Source: Roseivirga sp. (GTDB lineage Bacteria > Bacteroidota > Bacteroidia > Cytophagales > Cyclobacteriaceae). From it: a DNA stretch of 64,000 nucleotides. Positions 18,786 through 26,809 of the stretch are shown in pieces. The stretch is taken from NCBI GenBank assembly GCA_021404565.1, contig JAAWWF010000028.1, positions 248,001-312,000 on the forward strand. The letters are read 5' to 3'. Under the pieces are notes generated by a model. It worked only from the letters and a program-made list of their open reading frames with translations, made no database searches and had not been told where the DNA came from. Numbering within the stretch: the stretch's first letter is position 1; the number at the start of each line of letters is the position of its first letter. The translations under genes and the position numbers were made by a program.

Positions 18786-21152
18786 ATGAAATCAATAATC
18801 ACACTGATTCTATTATGTGTCACGTATGGTCTTGTGGCACAGAAAAAAGTAACACTCAGTGGTTACATTAAAGACGGCAGTTCCGGAGAGGATCTTTTCG
18901 GAGCCACTATCTATGTACTTGAAACAAAATCGGGTACAGTGGCCAATGCCTATGGCTTTTATTCTATCACGCTACCGGCAGGAAAGTACACCGTAAGGCT
19001 AAGTTTTATCGGCTTTAAAACTCAGGAAAAGAGTATCGAACTAAATGCGAATACCAGTCTGAACTTCAATATGCAGCCTGAGGTGAGGCAAATGGAGGTC
19101 ACGGTTTTTTCTGAAAGAGAAAATGCGAATGTCTCCAACAATGAAATGAGCGTTGCCAAAATATCCTCTGGTACGGTTAAAAAAGTACCTGCCGTGCTGG
19201 GAGAGCCAGACGTGGTACGGTCCATTCAATTGCTACCAGGAATCACATCAGTCGCTGAAGGCGCTTCTGGCTTTAACGTGCGTGGCGGGTCGGGCGATCA
19301 GAATCTGATATTGCTGGATGAAGGAATTATTTATAATTCAGCTCACCTACTGGGTTTTTATTCAGTCATCAACCCGGATGCCATCAAGGACATTAAAATC
19401 TTCAAGGGCGGGATTCCCTCAAGGTATGGCGGCAGATTAAGTTCAGTACTGGATATCAGACAAAAAGAAGGCAACCTTAAAGAGTTTAAGGGAGAAGCAG
19501 GAATAGGTCTGATCTCAGGAAGGCTACTGGCAGAAGGCCCTATTGTAAAAGATAAAGGCTCTTTTATGGTCGCGGCCCGCAGGTCCTGGGGAGATGCACT
19601 GCTACAGTTACTTGACAATAACAACACGGCCTATTTCTACGATGTGAACCTGAAAACCAATTATACGCTGAACAAGAAGAATCGGATTTTTCTTAGCGGT
19701 TATTTCGGCAGAGATAAACTGGCTATCGGAGATATATTCAGCAATAACTATGGCAATGCCACCGGCACCCTCAGGTGGAATTCGGTCATTAGTCCCAAGC
19801 TATTTCTCAACCTATCCGGCATCTACAGCAATTATGACTATTCGCTCGACAACCTGGCCGGAGGTGCGGAATATCGCTGGAAATCCAACATTCTTACCAA
19901 TAACCTGAAAGCAGACTTCAGCTATTATGCCGGTGAGAAGGCCACGATAGAGTTTGGAGCAGATCAAAAGTGGTATGCATTCAAACCGGGTTCTGTAAGT
20001 CCGATAAAGGGTTCAAACATTAACCCTACAGCCCTGGACAACAAGAAGGCTCAGGAACTGGGTGTTTATGCCTCTTATGAGTACAGCATAGGTAAACTGG
20101 CAATGAATGCCGGCCTGAGGTATTCACGCTTCAACCGTATCGGGAGTCAGGAGATTAACACCTACGAAAACGATGAGCCTGTGATATACAATACCGCTCT
20201 GGACAGATATGAAGATGGCCTGGTAACCGGCAGCAGGTTGTACAAGAATAATAAGTCGATTGCCACCTTCGACAACTGGGAACCGAGGCTTGGGCTGACT
20301 TACATCATCAATGAGGATAACTCTATCAAGGCAAGTTATAATCGCATGAATCAGTACATCCACCTTATCTCCAATACCACCGCCACTACCCCACTGGATG
20401 TCTGGGCCCCGAGCGGTCCTTTTATCGAACCACAGCAGGCCGATCAGTTTGCACTGGGCTACTTTCGCAACCTCAAACAAAACAGCTACGAGGCCTCGAT
20501 AGAGCTCTACTACAAAGACCTGTCAAATATGGTCGACTACATTAACGGAGCAGATCTTTTGACCAATAATAACATTGAAACAGAACTACTTAGTGGAGAT
20601 GGCCGGTCTTATGGTCTGGAGCTCTACCTTAAGAAAAACACAGGCAGGCTGACTGGCTGGCTGAGCTATACCCTTTCAAAGAGTGAGCGTAAAGTAACGG
20701 GATTCGGCCCTCAGGACCCCGGCATTAACAACGGAAATTACTATCCCACAAACTTTGATAAAAGACATGACCTCTCCATTACCGGTGTATACCAGTTAAA
20801 TGACAGGGTGGATCTTTCCGCCAACTTTATCTATGCCTCGGGTATACCCGGCAATTTTCCACAAGGCCGGTATCAGTATGAGGGGCTCGTAGTGCCTCAT
20901 TTCGAGACACGGAATCGGCATCGTTTACCTGCCAATCACCGCCTGGATGTTTCCATGACACTGAAACGAAAGCCTAAAAACGGAGTGGCAAGAAACGGAG
21001 AATGGGTGTTTGGCTTTTATAATCTCTACAACAGAGCCAATGCTTCCACCATTTACTTTCAGGAGTCTGAAGACAACCCCGGAGAAACCAAAGCCTACAA
21101 AAGCTTCTTATTTGGAATTACACCCAGTATCACCTACAACTTCAAATTTTAA
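18786..21152 (+). CDS. TonB-dependent receptor with N-terminal carboxypeptidase-regulatory domain
   Basis: I place the start at 18786, where MKSIITLILLCVTYGLVAQ gives a proper signal peptide; an upstream in-frame start at 18711 would only add an untypical leader. The mature part begins with a CarboxypepD_reg-like beta-domain (about 20-105), followed by a plug domain (FNVRGGSGDQNLILLDEGII, IKDIKIFKGGIPSRYGGRL) and a 22-strand barrel ending in the outer-membrane signature ITPSITYNFKF. No TonB-box function can be assigned, so the substrate is unknown. It is followed 5 bp later by a DUF4249 lipoprotein, the usual partner in Bacteroidota, and then by LytS/LytTR genes, so uptake is probably regulated by that pair. 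Confidence 0.93.
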   Translation: MKSIITLILLCVTYGLVAQKKVTLSGYIKDGSSGEDLFGATIYVLETKSGTVANAYGFYSITLPAGKYTVRLSFIGFKTQEKSIELNANTSLNFNMQPEVRQMEVTVFSERENANVSNNEMSVAKISSGTVKKVPAVLGEPDVVRSIQLLPGITSVAEGASGFNVRGGSGDQNLILLDEGIIYNSAHLLGFYSVINPDAIKDIKIFKGGIPSRYGGRLSSVLDIRQKEGNLKEFKGEAGIGLISGRLLAEGPIVKDKGSFMVAARRSWGDALLQLLDNNNTAYFYDVNLKTNYTLNKKNRIFLSGYFGRDKLAIGDIFSNNYGNATGTLRWNSVISPKLFLNLSGIYSNYDYSLDNLAGGAEYRWKSNILTNNLKADFSYYAGEKATIEFGADQKWYAFKPGSVSPIKGSNINPTALDNKKAQELGVYASYEYSIGKLAMNAGLRYSRFNRIGSQEINTYENDEPVIYNTALDRYEDGLVTGSRLYKNNKSIATFDNWEPRLGLTYIINEDNSIKASYNRMNQYIHLISNTTATTPLDVWAPSGPFIEPQQADQFALGYFRNLKQNSYEASIELYYKDLSNMVDYINGADLLTNNNIETELLSGDGRSYGLELYLKKNTGRLTGWLSYTLSKSERKVTGFGPQDPGINNGNYYPTNFDKRHDLSITGVYQLNDRVDLSANFIYASGIPGNFPQGRYQYEGLVVPHFETRNRHRLPANHRLDVSMTLKRKPKNGVARNGEWVFGFYNLYNRANASTIYFQESEDNPGETKAYKSFLFGITPSITYNFKF

Positions 21153-21157
21153 TCATT

Positions 21158-22024
21158 ATGAAATTCAATCAATATAAAAACAGAATCATGGTACTTGGGT
21201 TGATTACAGCCCTCTTTGCCTGTACCAAAGAAGTATCTCTTGATCTAGGAGAAGTGCCCCTCAAACTAGTGGTAGAAGGCAGTCTGGAAGTGATTGATGG
21301 AGAAGTTCCTGAGGTTCAGACTCTGAAATTGAGTCTGCTTGGTGATTTCTTTAAAAATGAAGCCCCCCGCCCTGCTACTGGTGCAGAGGTTTGGGTACAA
21401 GATGAGCAGGGCAACCGCTATGCCTACACAGAAAATGCCGGAGGTATTTACGAATGTAATTCGCTTACTGAGCTTACTTCAAACGAATACAGCCTGCGCA
21501 TTATCTGGGAGGCTCAGGAGTATGTTGCCACTGAAGTAATGAGCCCTGTAGCCGAAATTGAAGGTATTCACCAAATATTCGAAGAAGAAACCCTGTTTGA
21601 AGACGGAGGTATCAAAGTGGCCATCGACTTTACAGACCCCGAAAATGAAGAGAACTTTTACTATTGGGAAACCTGGGTTGACGGCCAGCAGTTCATCATG
21701 CCAGATCCTGGTAATAGTCAAAGCCTGATAGCAAGCGATGAGTTTTTTGATGGTAACCAGATACAGGGGTATTTGCCCAATTCAGAATCAGTCGTGACCC
21801 CCGGGCAAGAAGTACTGATCAGGCAAATCGGTATTTCAAAAAATGCCTTTGATTACTACTTCCTGCTGTTCGATCAGACAGGAAGAACCGGTCAATTAGT
21901 GGATACACCTCCTGCCCCGGTGAGAGGAAACATTCGTAACTTGAGCGATCCGGAAAATCATCCCCTGGGGTATTTCAACGTTAATCAGGTGTCGGAAAAA
22001 AGGATTCTTATTACTGAAAACTAA
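21158..22024 (+). CDS. DUF4249 family lipoprotein, partner of the TonB receptor
   Basis: A 288-residue protein. The N-terminus ends in a lipobox (ALFAC), so C22 should be lipidated. The DUF4249 family signature follows directly: strands LKLVVEGSLE, an acidic PEVQTLKLS segment, and VWVQDEQGNRYAYTENAGGIY. It probably sits on the outer-membrane surface, capping or feeding the TonB receptor encoded 5 bp upstream. This is a SusD-like role by analogy only; there is no SusD homology. It is 47 bp upstream of the LytS gene, in the same operon. Confidence 0.9.
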   Translation: MKFNQYKNRIMVLGLITALFACTKEVSLDLGEVPLKLVVEGSLEVIDGEVPEVQTLKLSLLGDFFKNEAPRPATGAEVWVQDEQGNRYAYTENAGGIYECNSLTELTSNEYSLRIIWEAQEYVATEVMSPVAEIEGIHQIFEEETLFEDGGIKVAIDFTDPENEENFYYWETWVDGQQFIMPDPGNSQSLIASDEFFDGNQIQGYLPNSESVVTPGQEVLIRQIGISKNAFDYYFLLFDQTGRTGQLVDTPPAPVRGNIRNLSDPENHPLGYFNVNQVSEKRILITEN

Positions 22025-22070
22025 TAGCCACCTATTGTGATCCAGTCATCGATTTGTAAGTCCCGATAAA

Positions 22071-23138
22071 ATGCTCAAAGACAAGCGTCATATTCTATAT
22101 TATCTCTTCACTTCTGGTGTGGTAGCTACTTTTCTGGCTATTGAAGACTTCTTCGATGTAGATTCTCCCGGATTGCTCACTATCCTGATAGAGCTTCTCT
22201 TTGATATTCCCAAGCTCTTTCTGGTATGTATCGTGATGAGTTTCCTGAGTTCCTGGATCATAAAGAAGCTCGATAATCGCTTTCCCTGGAAGGAAGCCTT
22301 GCTAAAACGGTTCATTATAGAAGTATCAACCATTCTGGGGCTTGTGGCTTTTCTTACCCTTAGCACTTCATTTATCATCAACTACTTCGATTTACAAGGG
22401 GTAAAACCGGATGATGATGGTGACTTTGACTTTGAGCTACTGACCTCTATTATGTCATTTATTACGCTTTTCATGTTGTTTACCTTTCACGAAATCATGG
22501 GGATCAGTAATGAGAACATAGCGCTGTCCGCCAGGGCAAAGAACCTGGAGCAGGAGAATTATATCACAAGATTTGAGGTATTGAAACACCAGATAAATCC
22601 ACATTTCCTTTTTAACTCGCTCAATGTCTTGTCGAGCCTCATCTATAAAGATACCAAGCTGGCCGATCGGTTTATTGCTAAGTTTTCAGATGTGTTTCGC
22701 TACATAGTGGAATTAAACCAGGAACAATTGGTACCGCTCAAAAAGGAACTTAAAGTACTGGAGTCATATGTTTTTCTGCAGAAAATACGTTACGGAGAAA
22801 GCCTGCTGGTGAATCAGAAGATTGATGCCCGTATGCTGGACTATCTTATTCCTCCCATGACCTTGCAGATAACCATTGAAAACAGTATTAAGCATAATAT
22901 CATATCGAGAGAATCACAGCTTCAAATTGATATTTTCGGGGACTCTGATGTCCTGCGGATCAACAATAGCTATCAGCCAAGAGAAATTGCAGAAGGTTCT
23001 ACCCAGATAGGCCAGAGTAATCTGCGACAACGCTACAAGTTGTTGAATATGCCCGTTCCGGAGTTTTATGTAGAAAACGGGCAATACAGTGCCATTCTAC
23101 CACTTTTAAAAGAGCAGCATGCGAGTACTGATTCTTGA
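22071..23138 (+). CDS. LytS-family sensor histidine kinase (second of three)
   Basis: A 355-residue protein. Four predicted membrane helices lie within residues 10-150 and there is no soluble sensor domain. A coiled segment (ISNENIALSARAKNLEQEN) leads into the His_kinase domain with phospho-acceptor H178 in HQINPHFLFNSLN. The N-box appears as LQITIENSIKHN and the glycine-rich region is degraded (STQIGQSNLRQRYKLL), so ATP binding may be atypical. It overlaps the following LytTR gene by 20 bp, the strongest coupling of the three pairs here. Confidence 0.92.
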   Translation: MLKDKRHILYYLFTSGVVATFLAIEDFFDVDSPGLLTILIELLFDIPKLFLVCIVMSFLSSWIIKKLDNRFPWKEALLKRFIIEVSTILGLVAFLTLSTSFIINYFDLQGVKPDDDGDFDFELLTSIMSFITLFMLFTFHEIMGISNENIALSARAKNLEQENYITRFEVLKHQINPHFLFNSLNVLSSLIYKDTKLADRFIAKFSDVFRYIVELNQEQLVPLKKELKVLESYVFLQKIRYGESLLVNQKIDARMLDYLIPPMTLQITIENSIKHNIISRESQLQIDIFGDSDVLRINNSYQPREIAEGSTQIGQSNLRQRYKLLNMPVPEFYVENGQYSAILPLLKEQHASTDS

Positions 23139-23886
23139 AGACGAGCATCTGGCAGCCGAAAAACTGATCATGTTGCTTGAAGAGGCTGAGCCTGACATTG
23201 AAGTGGCAGCAGTAATTGAGTCGGTGAAGAATGCCATTGTCTGGCTTGCCGATAACCAGGCAGATTTGATTTTTATGGATATTCACCTGTCTGACGACCT
23301 GAGCTTTAAAATCTTCGATGCTGTACAAGTCAGCACACCTATCATATTCACCACAGCTTATGATGAATATGCGATCAGAGCTTTTGACCAAAACAGCCTT
23401 GCCTATTTGCTCAAGCCGATAGAAAGCGAATCTTTAAGCCGGGCACTTGATAAGTATCACCGATATTCCAGGCCACAACAAGATGTAAGTGATTCACTGA
23501 AACTTCTGCTGTCGTCTTATACTGCTAAAAACACGACTCCTATTACTGCCAAAAAGAGGGTAATGGTGAGCTATGGTGGCAAAATGCAGACAGTACTGAT
23601 ACAGGATGTGGCTTGCTTTTATACCCATGACAGGGCCGTGTACCTTGTGACCAAAACCGGCAAGCGATATGTTGTGGACGACAGCCTGGAAAAGGTCGAA
23701 ACCTGGACCAACCCTGAACACTTTTTCAGGGTGAACCGGCAGTACCTGGTTCATATTGAAGCAGTTGCAGAAGCATTGCAATACTCCGCCAGAAAGTTAA
23801 AAGTAAACCTCACAGTAGATACACCTGACCTCATACTTGTACCTACTGATAAAATTACACGATTCAAACAATGGTTAAATACCTAA
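23119..23886 (+). CDS. LytTR response regulator for the TonB/DUF4249 operon
   Basis: A 255-residue protein. The receiver domain has E7/D8/E9, phospho-acceptor D54 in FMDIHLS, FTTAYDEYAIRAF and the YLLKPIE lysine. A serine-rich linker (about 120-140) leads to the LytTR domain (about 145-250) with FRVNRQYLVHIEAV and the degenerate ILVPTDKITRFKQW C-terminus. It likely binds the 21-bp-spaced GGTTCAG repeat upstream of the receptor gene; that is inference from spacing and operon position. Confidence 0.92.
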   Translation: MRVLILEDEHLAAEKLIMLLEEAEPDIEVAAVIESVKNAIVWLADNQADLIFMDIHLSDDLSFKIFDAVQVSTPIIFTTAYDEYAIRAFDQNSLAYLLKPIESESLSRALDKYHRYSRPQQDVSDSLKLLLSSYTAKNTTPITAKKRVMVSYGGKMQTVLIQDVACFYTHDRAVYLVTKTGKRYVVDDSLEKVETWTNPEHFFRVNRQYLVHIEAVAEALQYSARKLKVNLTVDTPDLILVPTDKITRFKQWLNT

Positions 23887-24015
23887 GGAACTTCTTTAAA
23901 GACAGAACGTTATGTGTTTCGAGTATGTAGTGAGGAAAGATTAATTGATTAAAACACTAAGTGCATTTGAAGTTCCGTTCGTCTTACTGTAAAGGTCAAT
24001 AACTCAAACTTAATT

Positions 24016-24435
24016 ATGAATAATCCTGAAATCAAGCGACTGAAACTGTTGCAAGATCAATACGCGCTGAGAGTATCGGCTATAGATACCCCAACCGCAG
24101 ACAAACCCTTTCGCGTAGAATTGCGGCTCAAAGGCCAAAGCTGGCTTTTATATATAGAAGACGAGTATGGAGACTTTTCCATGCGCAATCAACTGGCCTG
24201 TCTCTTTTTGGTGCTGCGAAGCCTCGAAAATTATGAAAAGGCTGAGGATTATATCAACTGGTGTGTCGAACATGATCTGGATGCATCGGATAACCGCTGG
24301 CTTGATTACTTTTTAGGCTTGGAATGGCTCCACAGAGAGATTAAAGAGGCTATTGGCAAGATTGAGCCGGGTATCTCTTTCCGGGACTATCAATTGCGCT
24401 CAGGAGCCTACCATGCCCTGATGCAAAGTGCTTAG
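24016..24435 (+). CDS. Small cytoplasmic protein of unknown function
   Basis: 139 residues, no signal peptide, not a family I recognise. The N-terminal half has strand-rich segments (YALRVSAIDTP, PFRVELRLKGQSWLLYIEDE) and the C-terminal half is helical (QLACLFLVLRSLENYEKAED, WLDYFLGLEWLHREIKEAI). Codon use and frame are consistent with a real gene. It follows the TonB/LytTR operon after 129 bp and probably has its own promoter. Confidence 0.6.
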   Translation: MNNPEIKRLKLLQDQYALRVSAIDTPTADKPFRVELRLKGQSWLLYIEDEYGDFSMRNQLACLFLVLRSLENYEKAEDYINWCVEHDLDASDNRWLDYFLGLEWLHREIKEAIGKIEPGISFRDYQLRSGAYHALMQSA

Positions 24436-24767
24436 GTTGGTTAATTGGTAATTAGTTATCGGTTAATAGTTGTCTGTGACCTGAGACCCGTCATTTAGTG
24501 AAAGCCGTTGAAATCTTTGTATCAATATGGTCGACTAATCCGTCCGACCTGCGGTACTGACGGGGTTTTGCGAGTCTCTAAAGGCCGCCCCTTCTCCATC
24601 ACAGACATTATTGGCGAGACTCTATGGCTATCTGTAGGAATCGTTTAGCCATTCCGGATTTCCTGATTACTGGTCAACCAATCACTGATAACTGGCCTGC
24701 TTAAAGTGAAACCGTTCAGCCTACGGTACTAACAGGGCATAGATTCCTATTACCCTAACCAACCTTG
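24436..24767. other. 332-bp intergenic region with a diverged short repeat
   Basis: No coding frame of note between two converging transcription units. CCTGCGGTACTGACGGGG (24548-24565) and CCTACGGTACTAACAGGG (24720-24737) agree at 15 of 18 positions, and each is preceded by a GTGAAA-CCGTT-like string. GAGTCTC and GAGACTC, about 40 nt apart, can pair. The segment looks like decayed or repeated non-coding DNA; no T-tract terminator is evident. Confidence 0.4.
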
Positions 24768-25496
24768 CTAGTCCAGAATAGAGCTATCGTTATTCAACAC
24801 ATCCAGCACCTGGTTTTTGTAGTTACGGCCTATGGGAAGCTCCTTACCACCTACCTCTACCGCATGGTTTGAGAAAGCCTCAATCTTCTTAATCGGAACG
24901 ATGAATGACCGGTGGATTCTCATAAAGAGCTCTTCCGGAAGCTTTTGCTCCAGGTAGCTGATCTTTTGAAGTGACACGATCTCTTTTTCGGCAGTTTTGA
25001 TCCGCACGTAGTCCTTCAAGCTTTCGATATACAGAATATCTTTGAGGTACACCTTGACCATCTTGCGATCTGCTTTGAGAAAGATGTAAGGGTGGTCGTT
25101 TTTCAATGGGCTTGAATCATCCGCAGACTCTTCATATTCTACCGTGCCGTCCATGGCCTTGTTTACAGCCATCATAAAACGGTTGAAAGCAATGGGTTTG
25201 AGCAAGTAGTCTACCACATTGAGTTCATAGCTTTCCAGGGCATATTCGCGGTAAGCAGTAGTAAAAATTACTTTGGGAGCTGGATTGAGCACTTTCAGGA
25301 AGTCTATGCCCGTAAGCTTGGGCATTTGTATATCCAGGAAAACCAAATCTACCTGAAGCTTCTTCAGGGCATCAAATGCTTTTACGGCATTCTCGCATTT
25401 GGCTACGAGTTCAAGCCCTTCAATCCTGTCTATATACGCTTCCAGAACCTCTAGCGCAAGAGGCTCATCATCAACAATAATACATTTCAAACTCAT
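24768..25496 (-). CDS. LytTR response regulator (third pair)
   Basis: A 242-residue protein with receiver D9/D10, phospho-acceptor D55 in FLDIQMPKLTG, FTTAYREYALESY and YLLKPIAFNRF. The LytTR domain covers about 135-235 (YIFLKADRKMVKVYLKDILY start, MRIHRSFIVPIKKIEAFSNH, LPIGRNYKNQVLDVL). Its ATG overlaps the stop of the kinase gene by 4 bases. It probably controls the divergent DUF5916 gene and/or its own operon, but I found no convincing 21-bp-spaced repeat in that intergenic region. Confidence 0.93.
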   Translation of the reverse strand: MSLKCIIVDDEPLALEVLEAYIDRIEGLELVAKCENAVKAFDALKKLQVDLVFLDIQMPKLTGIDFLKVLNPAPKVIFTTAYREYALESYELNVVDYLLKPIAFNRFMMAVNKAMDGTVEYEESADDSSPLKNDHPYIFLKADRKMVKVYLKDILYIESLKDYVRIKTAEKEIVSLQKISYLEQKLPEELFMRIHRSFIVPIKKIEAFSNHAVEVGGKELPIGRNYKNQVLDVLNNDSSILD

Positions 25497-26566
25497 GATT
25501 GACCTTTGAGATTGAGTTTTAATACGACCAAAAACGACTCTTCCGAGTCAAGAATATTCAGATCAAACCGATCTGCGTATAGCAAATCTAACCTTCTTTT
25601 GACGTTTTTCAACCCAATTCCCTGCTTATAGTCAAACCGATCTTCATGTTCTCCGTTTTTACTCTTACTGTTTTCAACCTTCAGGGTTAAGCTTTCTCCT
25701 TTAACGGTAAGGTCAATACTGACCCATGACTGATCCAGCTCACCACTCACGCCATGCTTAAAACTGTTCTCCACGAATGGCAGTACCATCATCGGGGCAA
25801 TCATGGTTTCTTCCACCTCTCCCCTGATATCAAAGGACACCTCCAGCCGGGTACCGTAACGAATCTTTTCAAGAGAAATATAGTCTTCAACCAGCTTGAT
25901 TTCCTTTTTCAAGGGCACCCAATCAGCATTACACTCATACAGCATATAGTCCAGCAGGTCAGAGAGTTTAAGCACTACCTCAGAGGCGTCCTTGCTTTGC
26001 TTCAAGGTAAGCGCATAGAGGTTATTGAGGGTGTTAAACAAGAAGTGTGGATGCACCTGAGCCTTTAAGAATTTAAGCTCAGCCTGCAGTTTTTCCTGCT
26101 CCAGCTGCTGGGTGCGTTTCTGATCGCGGTACCAGTATTTAAACCACTTGATCACAATGGCCAGTATCACTACGGGATAAACCTTTCCGGTGGTTTTGAA
26201 AATTTTACCCCAATTCCAAAGCACGGGAACATAACTATCTTCCGACCAAAAAGTAGGATGCTGTATGTAGACATAGACCATCCAGGAGGCTATGCTGAAT
26301 ACAAACACCAGCACGATCATGGAAATGGAAAATGCCATATAGCGCTCCTTGAATAAGAGCCGGGGCATTAGATAGTAAAGTGCGATATACACCAGGGGCA
26401 CCTGAACAATGGCATCCGTCAGCTGGATCAGGAATTGCCTGCCATACTCCTCTTCGAAGCTACCATACACGATGGCAAAGAACGAAATGAACACAACCCA
26501 GAACAGCAGGTGCCAGATCAGGCGGGGTGTTTTAAAGATCAATCGTTCGAAACTAATGGTAGGCAT
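25493..26566 (-). CDS. LytS-family sensor histidine kinase (third of three)
   Basis: A 357-residue protein with four membrane segments (about 16-34, 48-68, 79-101, 127-146) and a short coiled linker (DQKRTQQLEQEKLQAELKF). The His_kinase domain has H174 in VHPHFLFNTLNNLYALT. The N-box (LPFVENSFKHGVSG) and G-box (GIGLKNVKRRLDLLY) are intact, so it should be active. It is the first gene of a two-gene operon with the LytTR regulator, divergent from the DUF5916 gene across 243 bp. Confidence 0.93.
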   Translation of the reverse strand: MPTISFERLIFKTPRLIWHLLFWVVFISFFAIVYGSFEEEYGRQFLIQLTDAIVQVPLVYIALYYLMPRLLFKERYMAFSISMIVLVFVFSIASWMVYVYIQHPTFWSEDSYVPVLWNWGKIFKTTGKVYPVVILAIVIKWFKYWYRDQKRTQQLEQEKLQAELKFLKAQVHPHFLFNTLNNLYALTLKQSKDASEVVLKLSDLLDYMLYECNADWVPLKKEIKLVEDYISLEKIRYGTRLEVSFDIRGEVEETMIAPMMVLPFVENSFKHGVSGELDQSWVSIDLTVKGESLTLKVENSKSKNGEHEDRFDYKQGIGLKNVKRRLDLLYADRFDLNILDSEESFLVVLKLNLKGQS

Positions 26567-26809
26567 ATGGTAATCTGTGCTGTTCTAAGAACCCAAACTT
26601 ATCCATTAAGTTGCACATTATTCTCTTCTTAGACCAAAACGCTGAATAAGTCCACAAGCAGCAGCATTCACCCGATTAAGCGGTTCGCATAATATATTGT
26701 CAATTCCATCATCAGAATGGCCTGTTCGGTCTAAAAACCGTGATTACCGGCAACTATAGTCTTCGGTATAGGTATAAACGAGCGACACCTCCTGGGGTGC
26801 TAAACTCAA

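Noticed and set aside
23887-23976. GGAACTTC/GAAGTTCC inverted repeat after the second LytTR gene
   Set aside because: The arms are perfect, but the loop is 74 nt and there is no T-tract; could be chance.
26567-26809. LytTR-type repeat upstream of the third kinase and the DUF5916 gene
   Set aside because: I searched for 21-bp-spaced GTTnAT-like repeats and found none that were convincing.
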